Source: Boletus sp. NGJ (lineage: Eukaryota; Basidiomycota; Agaricomycetes; Boletales; Boletaceae). From it: DNA of 64,000 nucleotides. The translations under genes were made by a program, and so were the position numbers. Numbering within the stretch: the stretch's first letter is position 1; each line of letters opens with the position of its first letter. The stretch is taken from positions 124,001 to 188,000 of the forward strand of contig JAGTXK010000226.1 in assembly GCA_019096195.1 (NCBI GenBank). The letters run 5' to 3'. Below are positions 12,629 to 24,824 of this stretch, in pieces. The notes beneath the pieces are model-generated. The model saw nothing but the letters and a program-made list of their open reading frames with translations, made no database searches and was not told the origin of the DNA.

Positions 12629-13368
12629 GGGGTGGTCAGAGGAGAAAAGGAAAGTCAAGCTTGCGACATGACAAAGGCTCTGTATATCGAGCTCTGGCAA
12701 TATTCCATATCGGCACCTTTTTCAACAACTCTGTGCCAAGGGCTCAATATTCACACGCTCGCTGATCGAGCCGTATCCAACATCCAGTACTTGTCCCGCT
12801 CTCACCCAGCTGTGCTCCCGTACAACACCCACAGCGCCCGTCTCTGGACGTCTCCGACAGTCGAGGTCATGAAGCTTAGCGATTGCTATCTGATGTGAGA
12901 GCGGGACTCTTGTCTCACATCACCATCATGTGTGTCTGCTTGCCGCACTCGTGCACCTCTCATATCCGTGTTCTATTCTCCCTTGGATCGTCTTGACATC
13001 GATTTAGTTCGGTGCCCGGATTCGGCGATGGCGGCTGTAGAACGGCTTGCTGTCCCATGGCAGAGTTGGTGCTAATTAATCAGAGTCCGCCCATTTGCGC
13101 CCTGAGCAATCCTAACGTTAAACGAGAACGTACAAATACATTGTATGGTAGACGTCGACATAACGTAACGTGACTGTACAGTACACAGGACTTTTGTCAT
13201 CCCCATGCTGCTTAAAAATAAGAGTCTGTGCAGTCGCTAGCATCCACGGCAGTGAGAGTATACGGGGTATTTATACTCGTAATGAGAATTTCATCTCCAT
13301 ATGGTTGCCTCGTGGGGTAGGTCTGGGCTTTGAAACGTGTCACAAGCATCTAACCTACCGAAGCTAGC
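12629..13368. other. Spacer between homeodomain gene and pantothenate kinase
   Basis: About 740 bases. Both neighbours are on the minus strand, so this holds the homeodomain-gene promoter and the 3' end of the pantothenate kinase transcript. The short plus-strand frames at 12490-12898 have no motif and overlap the 5' end of the homeodomain gene. Nothing convincing is seen. Confidence 0.45.
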
Positions 13369-15319
13369 TTACGAGCAATTGACTGTCGGCGATCCCCCTT
13401 GCATTGTCTCCGCGTCAATGTTCTTGATCCATGCACCGATTGCGCCTCTGCACAAGTGTCAATCTGAATGTGAATCGCACCAAGGACAGCCACAACGGAC
13501 GCACAAGAAACCTTCATGTCTCAGAAAGAGTGCGCGCTTCCTACCCTTGCTCCAGAACCGTATAGCATACGAAAGGGTGGTGATAGTAGTCGCATGTCCT
13601 ACAACGACATGAGCCCACCGACACACCCACAGTAATCGAAACGCACCGCGAATAAAACATCCCCCAAAGTAGATCCTGTCCAAGCCGTACTTCTCCGCGT
13701 TCATGTATCTAGATACCGGGCCCGTCAGAGAATCCCAAACGAGGTCCATGAACAGCCACCACGAACGCAATTTGTCCAATGTTGTTCGACACTGCATAAA
13801 GCAGACTCCTGCTAAGGTCTTCTGCCTTGAACGTCCCGCGTTCACAACCGTCTTTCCCCTCGCCGGTATGCTTAAAGACTTTGCCAAACGAGCTCGCGAT
13901 CGTCGTCGATTTAAGGCCGAGCTTGGTGTAGTCCGTCCCGTAGATATCTCCGACAAGCATGTCTACCGTTGCATTATCCCCCTTTTCTGACAGAGCCAAC
14001 ATCTCTGCCAAGCAAAATGAAGCCCGGTCGGCAAGCAATCAGAGATAAGCATTACTTACCATCAAACGTTCGGGCAGGCGTAAGCAGGCTTAGCAAACCC
14101 CACAAGGTACCGCCACCCAAACTCGTTCCACTCACACGCTCAAATGTGCCATCTGCATCGACCTTGATGATGGATACCCCTGATCCGATGTTGACGAGCA
14201 AACACGGAAGATGTGCCGAAGGCTCCCCACTCTCAAACGTGACCGTATACTTTGGCGGATTGGGCGATGGACGTTCAAGCGCAGCCTGATTGGCAGATGT
14301 CGAGGACGTCGTCCCGCCAGCATCCGCTGTACATTTTGTGATACCTGGGTGGGAGAATTCCGAGATGAGCTCGTCCGAAAAGTAGTACACCTCCTCTGGG
14401 ATCATGGCCATGAACTTCATCCCTTCGATCAGGCACTCCATTTCATCCTCGCGCCGAAATTCGACCAAAAGTTCCTTCTCAAACAGCTCCCCAAATTTGT
14501 GCGCCCCCCCTCCGGTCGCCATGATGTTGACCCCCCGGCGCATCTCCTCAATGGAGACGCCATTGGCAATAGCAGAGCGGCTTATGAGCTCGGAAATGAA
14601 CGTGATAAGGCCGGATATATTGGAGGTCTCGAAGCGCTCAAAGTTGATGGAACCACCAGGGATGTGATGGACTCGCGTTGTGCGCTGGAGGATCGTGGAG
14701 CGCAGCAGGTCGGTGTCAAGAGTATCGTAATTGCCATTCACATGTGACTCGAGAACGAGGGGGGTGAGAGTGCCGTTACGTGTGTGAGAGGAACTTGGAG
14801 GAATGGGCGGCGAACGTGACGGGACTGGGCTTGAGAATGGCGAGCCTGCACTCGAGCTGGGGAGACTGCTCGGTTCAGAGGAGCTACCTTGGGTCGCAAC
14901 AATGGACGGTGAAGGTGGCACCTCGGGTGAACGAGTGAAATAGACTACTTTGGCAAGGGAGCCCCCAATCTAGAAACAACAAAGATCAAAGTTCGCGGGT
15001 ACGACGACGACGGGGAAGTGAACGCACGTCGACAGCGATATGAGAGACTGGTTCGATGTAGTTTGGAAGGTATATTCCTCTACTGTCTCGCGTCTTCAAT
15101 AAGGCACCTATCAGGGAGCCGAACCGAGACCATTCAAGCAACACGCACTTCAGGGGATTCCTCTGCTAGAATGACGGCGCCTCTGGTATTGACATGGATG
15201 ACCTTTGGGGTGGGCAAGGGTGGGGCTGGCATGGCCGAGGATGCTGAGCTTGCCGCTGCGGTCCTGTATTTGGGGTCCCGGCAATGACTCGCGGAGTGCA
15301 GTGGATTTGTCACCGCCAT
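13369..15319 (-). CDS. Pantothenate kinase (eukaryotic type II PanK)
   Basis: Catalyses ATP-dependent phosphorylation of pantothenate, the first step of coenzyme A synthesis, in the cytosol. Key blocks in order: RGIYLPNYIEPVSHIAVD, then across an intron IGGSLAKVVYFTRSPE (nucleotide-binding start of the fold); INFERFETSNISGLITFI; IMATGGGAHKFGELFEKEL; LLVNIGSGVSIIKVDADG; RVSGTSLGGGTLWGLLSLL; GDIYGTDYTKLGLKSTTIAS; SRSLLYAVSNNIGQIAY; and the C-terminal LFLRHEGFLGAIGAW. A low-complexity Ser/Pro insert follows the first block. The stop TAA is at 13369. The start is uncertain: ATGs at 15319 and 15232 are in frame. The first intron fits best with an unusual donor (GTGTTG), or the N-terminal exon is read differently. 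Confidence 0.88.
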
Positions 15320-15637
15320 GGCTACAGTACTTTGCAGCTCAATGAGCTTGATGGAGACTTTCAATAAATATATGGCTCGGACAAAATGATCAAAGGCTTG
15401 GCTGATGTATGAAGCCAGTGCTTGCGAAATGCCATCATGTGGCTTATAAGAGGTGTCTTGGCCTGTCTCGGTCTTATTCAGTGATGCGTTGGCCAAGTCT
15501 CAGAGTAGTCGTACAACCCTGTGAAGATTGGAACCAGGATATAACCTCTCCGGCGCTCGTGCGACCGAGCAAATCCGTGTCATCTGCGGCATCAATTTGC
15601 TATGAGTCCAACTACTTAGTCTAGTGTATATACATCA
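15320..15637. other. Spacer between pantothenate kinase and SEC21
   Basis: About 320 bases between two minus-strand genes. It should hold the SEC21 3' untranslated region and the PanK promoter. No other feature is seen. Confidence 0.4.
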
Positions 15638-18600
15638 TCAACCGCTGATGGCGGATACGATCAAGGCGCATGCGCTCTCTTGTTCTGCACGAACACCGAG
15701 CTCTAGAGTAACACCTTGTCCTTTCGAGAACGTCATCCGACATCTTACAAGCGCCTTCCCACCTCCGCCTGCGACCAACCCAGACAGCTGGAGCGTGTGT
15801 ACCGATGCGGAACCTGGTGTCTCAGTACCTCCCAGCGGTTCCATGTTAAGGATATCGATGATCGAGTCGCATGCAGCTGTGGAAGTCGGTGAGAGCGTAT
15901 ACCACGATCAGGATTGTCAATAGTTGCAAACAGCACACAAAGGAACATGGTTCGACGCACCTTTGATACTTTCCATAGCAGTGAGGGAGAATGTCTCAGT
16001 GGCGATTGCACCCGAGCGCAATCGATCCCACTCCGACGAGAACGAGGAATAACTCGGTATTATGTAGTCCCCACCAGCTGTAAGCTCCACCTCCTCTAAT
16101 TGGTATTCGTCTTCGTATCCCTCGTCCTCGGGTTCCCCCGTCGTAGGATCGAGTTCCTTACTGATGAACTTGAGGGCGCATTGGAACGAAGCCGTGACAT
16201 ATTCCTCCGGCGAATCCCGCGTAAAGGACACGTAGACAATACTCGGTGAAGTTGATGCTGAGAGTGTCGGCACAGTGAGAATAAAATCTTCTGTCAGTCC
16301 TGACTCTGTTTGAGGCTGCATGACGACGGACACCTGCTCCAACACGGTATCGGGAAGGGTATTCGATACATTGAACTGCTCCCGAATCAGTATCGTGATA
16401 ATTTGGAGATCATCCTTTTCTGCTGCGTACCTGAAATACGATATGCTCTTTGAATATGTGCTTCACACATGTCACCTGGTATTCAGTCTCTGTCTCAGTT
16501 AGCTGTGCCGGTTTCGCACTGCTGTTCAGAACTGGGCCATAGTCTGCCAATTCGGTAACTTCGGCAAGCTGTTGTGCATATGTGGACTGCGTCTCCGCAG
16601 CAGTCGGAGGCGGCGGCGATGCGTTGATTCTGGTAGGCACAGCGATTGTATCCAAGGTGCTTGGACCTTAAAAACATCTCGTAAGGTGGTCTCCTATCAT
16701 ACAGATTGATATTGTCTTACGGCTCGCTTCTGCTGCCAACTGAGCGCGGCTGATTTTCGGTATTGCAGACGAGTCAAACGGTTGAATGGCGGCGGCGGAA
16801 TCGTTAACGTATGCAACAAGTTTCGATTCCAATGCTGCCAGAGAGAATACCGATTCTATCCAAAGTGACCATCGCCCATCGTGGTTCTGAAAAAAAGCGG
16901 TGAAAACATACCTTCTTTCACGTACGCATCTGCAAGTGGCTTCTCCTTGAAAATCCTCACATACATGGCTGCACGGTCGCGAACCTCGTCGTCAACATCA
17001 TCCAAGCACCTTACAGGAACAATGAGTCGTACTCAACCAAAGGTTACAAAGACTAACCTGCTGAGCAAAACACCAACACTGCGACGCAGACCAGCATCAA
17101 TCGCGTTGACACCGAATTTGGCAAGACTCGATACAGCAGCAGCGCGGACAGTTGCGTTCTCCAATACCACGCGGTTATAAATATACCGGATGTACTTTGT
17201 GGGTTGAGGAGCCTTTGGTCCCTCGACGCCGAGCAGATAGAGGATGCGGACGGAGAGTTTCGTAAATTCGCAGTCTTCGATGAACTCGCACAAGTGTGAA
17301 AGCGCTTGTTCCTTGCAATCCACGATGTACTTGATCATATCGAACATGGCTTCCACGACCGCCCGCTTGAACTCATATCCACCCTCGTCGCGCAAAACAC
17401 CCGATAGAAAAGCGAGCATTGATACGTGCTTGGAAGGGAACTTGAGACAGAGAGAACGGATGGCATCGACGACGATGACTTTGAACTCGTCGCTGATCTC
17501 CGACATGAAACCTGTAATCTGCTTCATAAGGCGATCAACCGAAGCTTCGTTTCCGGTCTGGAGAAATATTAGCACTTAAATTACTGACGGTGGAGTATAA
17601 TCACACCTTGAGAAGTGTAGTGATAGCATACGTGGCAACACTCCTGTTGGGGTCGGCAATGAGATTTTCCAGGTCCACATTACAGGCAGCTACGCTTGCA
17701 GGGTGCGTCAAGGCAAGTGCAGCGAGGGTACGGGTCGCAGCGAACTTCAAGACCGGTTTGGGGGATGAAAGGAATAATTGTAAGACTGCATGGGCACATT
17801 AAAAAAAATTACGATATTAGAGGGGAGAAAACAAACCTGCGATAGGCTTGGTCAATTGTGCAGCAATCACGTGTTTCATCTCGCAGATGGCACGGGCGGC
17901 TTCAAAGTTCACCATGTCGCTCTTATGCCGTAGCCAACCATCAAGCAGATCAAGGATCTGCTTTTGTATGCTTGGATAGCGGTAAGATCCAGACACTTGA
18001 CGGTTCGTGGCGAACTACGTACTTTGGGTCTTCCTCCATAACTTTGGCAGCATACCGAATCAGCATACATAGAGCCATCGAGTTCTTCAGCGTCGTGCCC
18101 GCGCCAGATTTGCCGCCGCCAAGTTGTTGAATCATCTTGGTGATTGCCATTCTATCTTGCTGGCGAATGAGGTAGAGTAAACCAAGAGCATGATACTGGG
18201 TGATGTAACTGGTCGATGGTATAGGCTGATATCCGCTGTTCGAGGAGTTTGAGGATCCAAAATTCAAATAACTCCCTGAAGAGCCACTAAATAGAGAGGG
18301 GGACGACTTCGCGTTGACTGCTTCCTGAACCTCGTTGACCCATCGTTTCACTACGTCTTTCGCATGAAGGAAGAGGTGGTAAGAGGAGACCAACGCAGCG
18401 GATGATATAGAGGGTGTCCGATCAACGATAGCGGCCTTGAAGAAACGCTCAACCCCTTGGGCCATGGAAGGCTACAGAGCGTGAGTCGGTCACTATAACA
18501 TCAAGGAATTAGCGCCTCACATCGACAATTCGGCACAATGCACGGATGGCATTCGGTCTGTAAATGACCTCGGAGTTGGGCTGCATGTCTTTCATGATAC

Positions 18601-18963
18601 TGCTCGTAACCATGATCACATCTTCTGCTGTAGTAGCGAGTTCCTTGATCGCGAGGTAAACCATCTGCCTCAACGCGCTCTGTGTAGCACATGATTAACG
18701 TTCCCCAAGCCGGCGCGCATCACTCAACATACATCTTTGTGCTGGAACAGTTTGGTGGTGCCAAAGAACAACGTAGTGGCCTCCTGCGAGCTGAAACTCT
18801 CGCCAATATAAAGGAGGTAAACAATCCTGGTGAGGAGGGCTCTACACTTGCGCGGGCTGATGGGCGAATCATTGAAGACGCGGGCTTCCTGGATGATTGT
18901 GGTCTTATTGTTGTAGTAGGAGCTGAGGCCGCTCTCCTCTTCTTTTTTGGACATGTAAGCCAT
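15638..18963 (-). CDS. SEC21: Coatomer subunit gamma (Sec21)
   Basis: The gamma subunit of the COPI coat, needed for Golgi-to-ER and intra-Golgi transport. The N-terminus [12 protein letters not shown] leads into [20 protein letters not shown] and [20 protein letters not shown], hallmarks of gamma-COP. A long HEAT-repeat adaptin trunk follows ([34 protein letters not shown] region near 17860). After a Pro/Ala hinge near 16560-16750 comes the appendage domain ([20 protein letters not shown]; the last exon contains [16 protein letters not shown]). The stop TGA is at 15638. The product is about 900 residues, normal for the family, with about a dozen introns. An in-frame ATG nine bases downstream (18954) could also be the start. 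Confidence 0.93.
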
Positions 18964-20630
18964 GGCAGACGATGGTGAACGACCCGTGCCCAACGTTGTG
19001 CTCAGCGCGCTGCACTACGTGGTCAAAGGTGGGTTTTTTATTGACACTTGTTTGGTCGGTATAGCCCGCTGTTTGGTAGCTTTTGCAATCGAGCCTACAA
19101 TCGTACTTGCTGTACTATGTCTTTGGGCGGGCTCTAGTGAATGGCAAAATGCTTCGACATGGTTTGATCATGCACACGCGTGCTCGTTATGGTTGGCTAA
19201 CCGAGACAACTAGATTGCCGCTTCTGCGGTCACCATTCAAGAAGCCCGTGAGACTGACCATTTTCAATCACTTCAAATATTGCAACACCGGCTTATGTAG
19301 TACAGCTTCAGGCTGTTCTAAATACCGTAATATGTAAGGTTGGCGTCACGGTGCGTTAAATGACTCTATGGCTCGACCTGTGATGATTGCAGTCTGCAGG
19401 CCGCAGGTTAGGTGGGTCATTTGATTTGTCAATGTCAATGTCGTGGTGAAACTAACATAACTCTTGTTCCCACCTTACCTATCATAGTAGGATCCACCCG
19501 GTGGCACGACCCTTGTCAACACACTACTTACCTATCCCGGTTTTTAGAGTTCCATTAGTGTTTGGAACGTGTATCTTTTCCTTACGACACGGGGCAACCT
19601 GACACTATCGAAGGTGCATCGTGGATAAGTTTTGACACAGAATGTAAGCCCGTCCTCTCTCGGATCGAGAATGTCACTCTTCAATCGGTTTCATTATCAT
19701 TATACCTGATACGAGTAACCCCGGATCCCGCCCTGGGCCAAAGGGTGGTCATACCCGATATACCATCAGGATTCAGGTGAGTCAACGTGGTTCTGTGGCG
19801 TAGCGAGGAACCAGCGGAGTCGTGGAGCATAATCCTTGGACGAATGGCAGGAAGGCACTTGCTTTCGCGCCGCCATCTTCCTCGCTGGTGCACAAGCAAC
19901 GCAACAGAGTTCCTATATTCGCCCTCCTATTCCCCCGCTGATCACCCTATCTTCGCTATCGTGCCACGACGAACCCTGGCTTCGCATACCAGCTTGCACG
20001 TGCAGTTCTTTTTTCCCACAAGAGGTTTTCCCTTTGTCTTAGTATCAATGCAACCCGACAGGATTAAGTTAGCGCTGTGGCCAGAACAGTGCCACGTGTC
20101 TTCGCCAGTCGCTCCCACCGCTCTCGCCTACCGCTCCAAAATTTATCAATCATTCTTCGTTGCAGTACGTTATCTTCTCTTACCGCCTCTTCCCCAGGGC
20201 GGGCTTTCAGGTTTCGTTCTTACCTGGAGCATCGACCCGAGAGGGATCCAAAGCGGTACAGATTCGAGGACAGTAATCCAGTACTTGCCTCATCTCCGGC
20301 GACTTCACCACGAGTCGCCCTGATCGTGCGCCAGCAAGGAGGTAACAAGGGTAGCAAGTTAGGCCGTTCCTGTTCTACCCTCGGCCACCGTACGACCTCC
20401 AATGTAGGTTCGCGCAGGTTGCTGTGCCATATGCAAGCGGGTGCTCGACTATTTTATTTTTATAGATGTGAACTAGATATATGAGATGTAAGTATGTATC
20501 ATGCATAATAATATCATACAATATGCTCCGAGTACAGTACACTAGATGTAATGCTGAACAATCCGCGTCGAGAAAATGCAAGCACCAAGAAAGTGCACCC
20601 TGCCGACATCACTTGAAACGAGAACGGAGA
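18964..20630. other. Long spacer, no supported gene
   Basis: About 1.67 kb upstream of SEC21 and downstream of the methyltransferase gene. Plus-strand frames occur at 19562-19780, 19787-20323 and 20077-20484. They overlap one another in different frames and none has a family motif. A possible intron (GTACGT...CCCCAG, about 20165-20199) lies within them. The ATG at 18962 opens a plus-strand frame that overlaps the SEC21 start head to head. I see no convincing gene, but a short lineage-specific gene at about 20050-20480 cannot be excluded. Confidence 0.4.
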
Positions 20631-22058
20631 CTAGTGTCTCTTGCGGGCATAAACATTTTGTAACAAGACGTAAAGCGGAGTGACCGCCTCGTCGAGCTCT
20701 GCGTATGCGTTGCGTTCCATAGCGTCGACAAACTCTTCCGAAAGGCCATGGCCGAGTAGGAGTGGCCGACCAGACTTGAGGAATGCCTGCAGAGAAAATA
20801 AAAATACGACCGATGATTCTGGGGCATATGTTACTCACCTTGAGATCCTCCCTCAGGACCGTCCCAACCTCGTTCCAAAATTGTGTTTCTGGATCACTGC
20901 CGCGCATCCAGGGAGAACACGGCACCCAGTACTCCCGATACACGACATCCTCGAATGCTGGGTGATTTGATATCCATTCGTGCAAGTGAGAGGATGCATC
21001 TGCATCGCCTCCCCGTTGCTTGACTGCACGATTTGCATAGGACATCCAAAGGGGTGTCCATGGAGGGTGGAAGGATCCGGCGGGAGGGAGGATTTGCTGT
21101 TTGTCGAACCCTGCGAAACTGAACGGAAACTCGGTAACTTCTACAAGACCACCCGGTCGGAGGACATGACTTATGTGGTTAATGAGACCTTGGTAGTCGC
21201 GGATCTAATGATATACAAATAAGAGTTTTTTTACTGTCGAGAGGCGAGAGAGAGCAGCTTACGCCCGAGGAAATAAGCTGGCAATGGACAACGTTGAAGT
21301 CACCGTAAAAATGTTCCAGACCAAGGTTGATATCGTCAACTTCGCTTCTATATCAAGGGACAATGTCTGGGACGCGAAAGAGAGGGTGTGTGCAGTCTCA
21401 CCTGCAGTTTTGGGGCATAGACCTGCCTATGGTCAAGAAAGGTTAGATAAAATGAATGACACATAAGCTTACAAGGACTGCATGGGAGCGAGATCAACAG
21501 CTACCGCACTGCAATTAGGGAACTCTCTCGCGATGTCCATTATCCTGTGTGCGGTGATAAGCGCATGACAGTGGTACCAGGAGGTGTCGGCATACCAGCT
21601 GCCGCTTCCACAGCCGAGATCAAGGACAGCCTTGACCTCGAAGTCATCGTCGGCCATTATTTCCGGAAAAGGGGGTGGATACCTTCCGACTACTTTGCAG
21701 AAGACTTCATGCTGTTTGTCTTTGAGATGGATGAGGAAAGGGATGGGAAGAAGGGGTGGTTGAACGGACCGAGGCGTTCTAGTTCCTCGTCGTCTGCTGG
21801 GAGGCGGTAGACGTCGGAATAATTGTTGAGGCCCCTGCCGTACTCTTGGCGGTAAGCCTGTGCGCGCATGGAGCTGGTGAATGAGAATACGGAAGGGGTA
21901 GGGGATGGGGAGCGCATGGATTGGTCGACGGATGTCCTGGAGGTAGCGACGCTTGAGTCGAGAGACATTTCGGTGTAGCGATCTGAGTCGTCGTCGCTGT
22001 CTGTGTCGTCGGAAAGGGAGTAAGGATTAGCAGACATTGTGGAGGACAGGGTGAGCAT
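20631..22058 (-). CDS. Class I SAM-dependent methyltransferase
   Basis: Probably transfers a methyl group from S-adenosylmethionine to an unknown acceptor. The long N-terminus is acidic and Ser-rich (SLSDDTDSDDDSDRYTEM). It is followed by YRLPADDEELERLG, a block typical of the large LaeA/TAM-like fungal methyltransferase group, and motif I VLDLGCGSGSW at about 21610. The next exons give DIAREFPNCSAVAVDLAPMQ (motif II with the acidic end of strand 2) and LRPGGLVEVTEFPFSFAGFD (motif of the beta5 region). The C-terminal exon reads AFLKSGRPLLLGHGLSEEFV and ends RKRH at 20631. Domain order and length (about 350 residues) suit this group. No biosynthetic cluster surrounds it, so a role in secondary metabolism is not indicated. 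The ATGs at 22058 and 22037 are both possible. Confidence 0.8.
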
Positions 22059-23051
22059 GGAATGGATGAGTATAAATATTTGAGAATGGTAGTTTTGAGG
22101 GGGTCGGCGGACATGGATATTGCTCCGTCATTCACACTCGTGCCGCTGCAACCGCGTGAATACGAATTGGCAGACCCGAGGACCACAGGGCCAGCGTCAG
22201 TCACATCCGCTACCGAGTTTCTTCCTTTCACCGCTGGAATGAACGTCGGTCACAGCTGCTCTCTTCAACCAAGCTTTACGTGAACACACACCTTGAAGGT
22301 TTGACCCAGAAACTGTCGCAATATCCACGACGGGAGACGCACCACGGACTCGGGTTTGTTGTCGCATCTCCGATGCCATCAAATCTAGTTATCCTAGCTG
22401 CGAAACTCCGACTGTCGCACTCGCTTGCAATGTGCGCTCTTGTCCTGCCATTAATCCTTTACATGTGCATGGTATCATCCTACGCGAATACCTTGCGAAC
22501 GAGTTGCTTGTGATGCTGTAACCACCAAGTTATAGACATTCACCCAATCGGGAACCAAAACACGACAGTTCCTGGCGAGTGCAACTCAAAACTCGCCCGG
22601 GCTTGCCCTTTGACTGCCGGAACTTACGTGTCCCTGCTAGTGATTATTATTACAGTTCGGTCCGAGGTGCAGTATATACTTTTCTGACGGGCTTGAATAA
22701 AGCCGCTCTTGGTTCCAACCAATGCTCCTTTTGATGGTGCCGGTTTTCATCCCCTTTTGCTCGTGCAATGCGGTGTCGGATCACACATCCGAGTGGGTGG
22801 GGGGCTCCAATTCCAAAAGACCGGCTAAAACCCCGAAGAGGAACCTTCCAGATTGGAGCAAGAACGAGATGGACACAAAATGTGTTGTTGGGCTTAATCT
22901 GCGGCGGACATCGCTCAAAAGGGCCGCAGAGATGCACCCTCGCAAGGTTTAAACAGCGATACATCTTTACAACGCACGGGAAGAACGGAGGGTAGGGTGA
23001 TCCATTCCACGAGTACTCCTCGATTAAACTAAAATCACCTCTCGTCTCTGG
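22059..23051. other. Spacer, no gene
   Basis: About 1 kb between the methyltransferase start and the IST1-like stop, both on the minus strand. Short open frames in all phases lack motifs. It should include the methyltransferase promoter and the IST1-like 3' untranslated region. Confidence 0.45.
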
Positions 23052-24244
23052 CTAACGCTTTTTCAGTTCCTGGAAACGACGTGCCAAAGACTCAAAGTCC
23101 TCCTCGGGATTCTCTTGACCAGACGTCGCAGCGCCGTTTGATTTGTTGCTAGTCTTCTCTTCCTCCTCTTCCGTCGGTGGAAGGTCAGGTAGTTTAGCAA
23201 TACTCGGTCTCTCTTCCGAGTAGCTTGGCAGGGACTCCTCCGCAGCTTGGGTTTGGTCCTGCAACAGACCTGTGAGTACAAGAATGAATGCTCGAGGTAT
23301 TACCAACCAGTTTGCCCGCCTCATCTTTAGCGACCGCTTGGTTGCTGGAAGCTGTCCACTTGCCCCCATATGCCTTGCTTATCTCCATCAGATAGCCATC
23401 GACTAGTTGGGCCGGCGGTGTTTCGACCAATAGCTTCTTCGCCACCTTGTAGTATCAAATTATGGTGAACAAATTGAGGGTCGTCAACGCATGACGTGCT
23501 TACTCGGTCGCTCACACAATCTCCGCGGTTTTCTAGTACAGCTGTGGAGAACTCTCGGCTGTACTTTTGCACGAGGAGTTCACGCAGTACATGCAATTCT
23601 TCCGAGTGATGCGAACAATCAGTTGATGACTGGAAAATGGAAACTTGCCTTACCTTTTACCTCGGTTCTCTGCGCGGCGTAAATAATGGCACAGACTCCC
23701 TCTTTAATACCCTGATCAGGTTCGCGCGTGCTATGGAGAGATGTAAGAGGAACTACACGGCCGACGGTATACTTTCGGTGTACTTACTCACTTTTGATCA
23801 AGTAATCCGAAGCGCGCTATCAGGAGCTCACAGTAGAGTTCTAAAAGCTCCAAGAGTTCAAGGTTGATATCTTCATTGATAACTGACAAGGAAAATGACA
23901 GCGTGCGTGGTTGTCAGACGTGACATGCTCTTGCGAATTTAGATCAAGACGCACTTGCTTCGACCTTGATCCGCGCGCTCTCAATCTTTCCCTTTTCTAA
24001 TAACATTGCAATGTCGCGACGAGAACTCTTAGCCTGCGCTTCCTTTTTCTGTTGCATTGTCCGGAGACGTTGAACGGAGAGTCTAGATCATCCAACAATG
24101 TCATGAGGTCAAGACGTGCATCTCCGCAACAAAAGGCCCACCGAAGTTGCACCTGCACAAAACGAGGGGACACTAAGTGCCATATCACGAGTGGGAAATG
24201 GGCCATACCTTGGCTTTGGTGGAACTCCATGTAGGGGTAGGCAT
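23052..24244 (-). CDS. IST1: IST1-like ESCRT-III regulator
   Basis: IST1 proteins bind the Vps4 ATPase and ESCRT-III and modulate multivesicular-body sorting at endosomes. The start at 24244 gives MPTPTWSSTKAKVQLR, and after two short introns LSVQRLRTMQQKKEAQAKSS and RRDIAMLLEKGKIESARIKV, the classic first helices of the IST1 domain. Later exons give LHVLRELLVQKYSREFSTAV, then ENRGDCVSDRV and LVETPPAQLVDGYLMEISKA. The C-terminus is Glu-rich (LPPTEEEEEKTSN) and ends in a coiled stretch FESLARRFQELKKR at 23052, where MIT-interacting motifs usually sit. At about 300 residues it is the usual fungal length. Its domain is close to that of VPS33 and Rab5 in cell biology, but they are not co-transcribed. 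Confidence 0.87.
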
Positions 24245-24824
24245 CGTCGAGAGTGACAATGTGGCACACAGCAGCTCTTTACTATACTGACGCACACTTC
24301 CCGGAACGGTCCGATATGGGCGACACCGCCAAAGCTATTTCTCATCCAAACTGCTCACCCTCAACTGGCAAGCGACCGTTGGTGCAAGTCGACTCGCTGA
24401 ACCCAACGATGCTGCACTGTGGCCCAACTCGCTCTTTTGACGCTTGCGATGCTACTGAAATCCATCCAGATTGTTATGACGATTCCCTCAGTGCGGCCTT
24501 AGGGGCCGGTGCTGGTGCCATTCCCGAACCCCGACAGCAAACGAAACACAAGTATGTTTTGAACTGAATCCTTGGTTTGGAGGCTGTGTTCTATCATCGC
24601 TGTCGTAGGGTCATGGCAACAGCGTTTCGGACTTGGTGCCCCAGTCTGCAGGTTAGCATGACGTGGCTTTGTGTCACGCACCCCGACGCTCGTACTGGTA
24701 TATACGTGGTAGGTGCGAACAATTGGGGTTCCTCCACTCGTTGGTGGATGCACTAACGACATCACCGATCTGGGGTGGAGGATAACTGAAGATTTCGTCG
24801 CAAGGATAAAGTGCGCATCACGGC
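24245..24824. promoter_or_regulatory. Divergent spacer IST1-like / SH3-RasGEF
   Basis: About 580 bases between two divergent start codons. It presumably carries both promoters. The minus-strand and plus-strand frames in it are short and motif-free. Confidence 0.4.

Noticed and set aside
18962-19213. Plus-strand frame opening [14 protein letters not shown]
   Set aside because: It begins within the SEC21 start region head to head, has no continuation by splicing that I can find, and matches nothing known.
19787-20484. Overlapping plus-strand frames
   Set aside because: Two frames overlap in different phases and switch composition repeatedly; neither has a motif or consistent exon structure.
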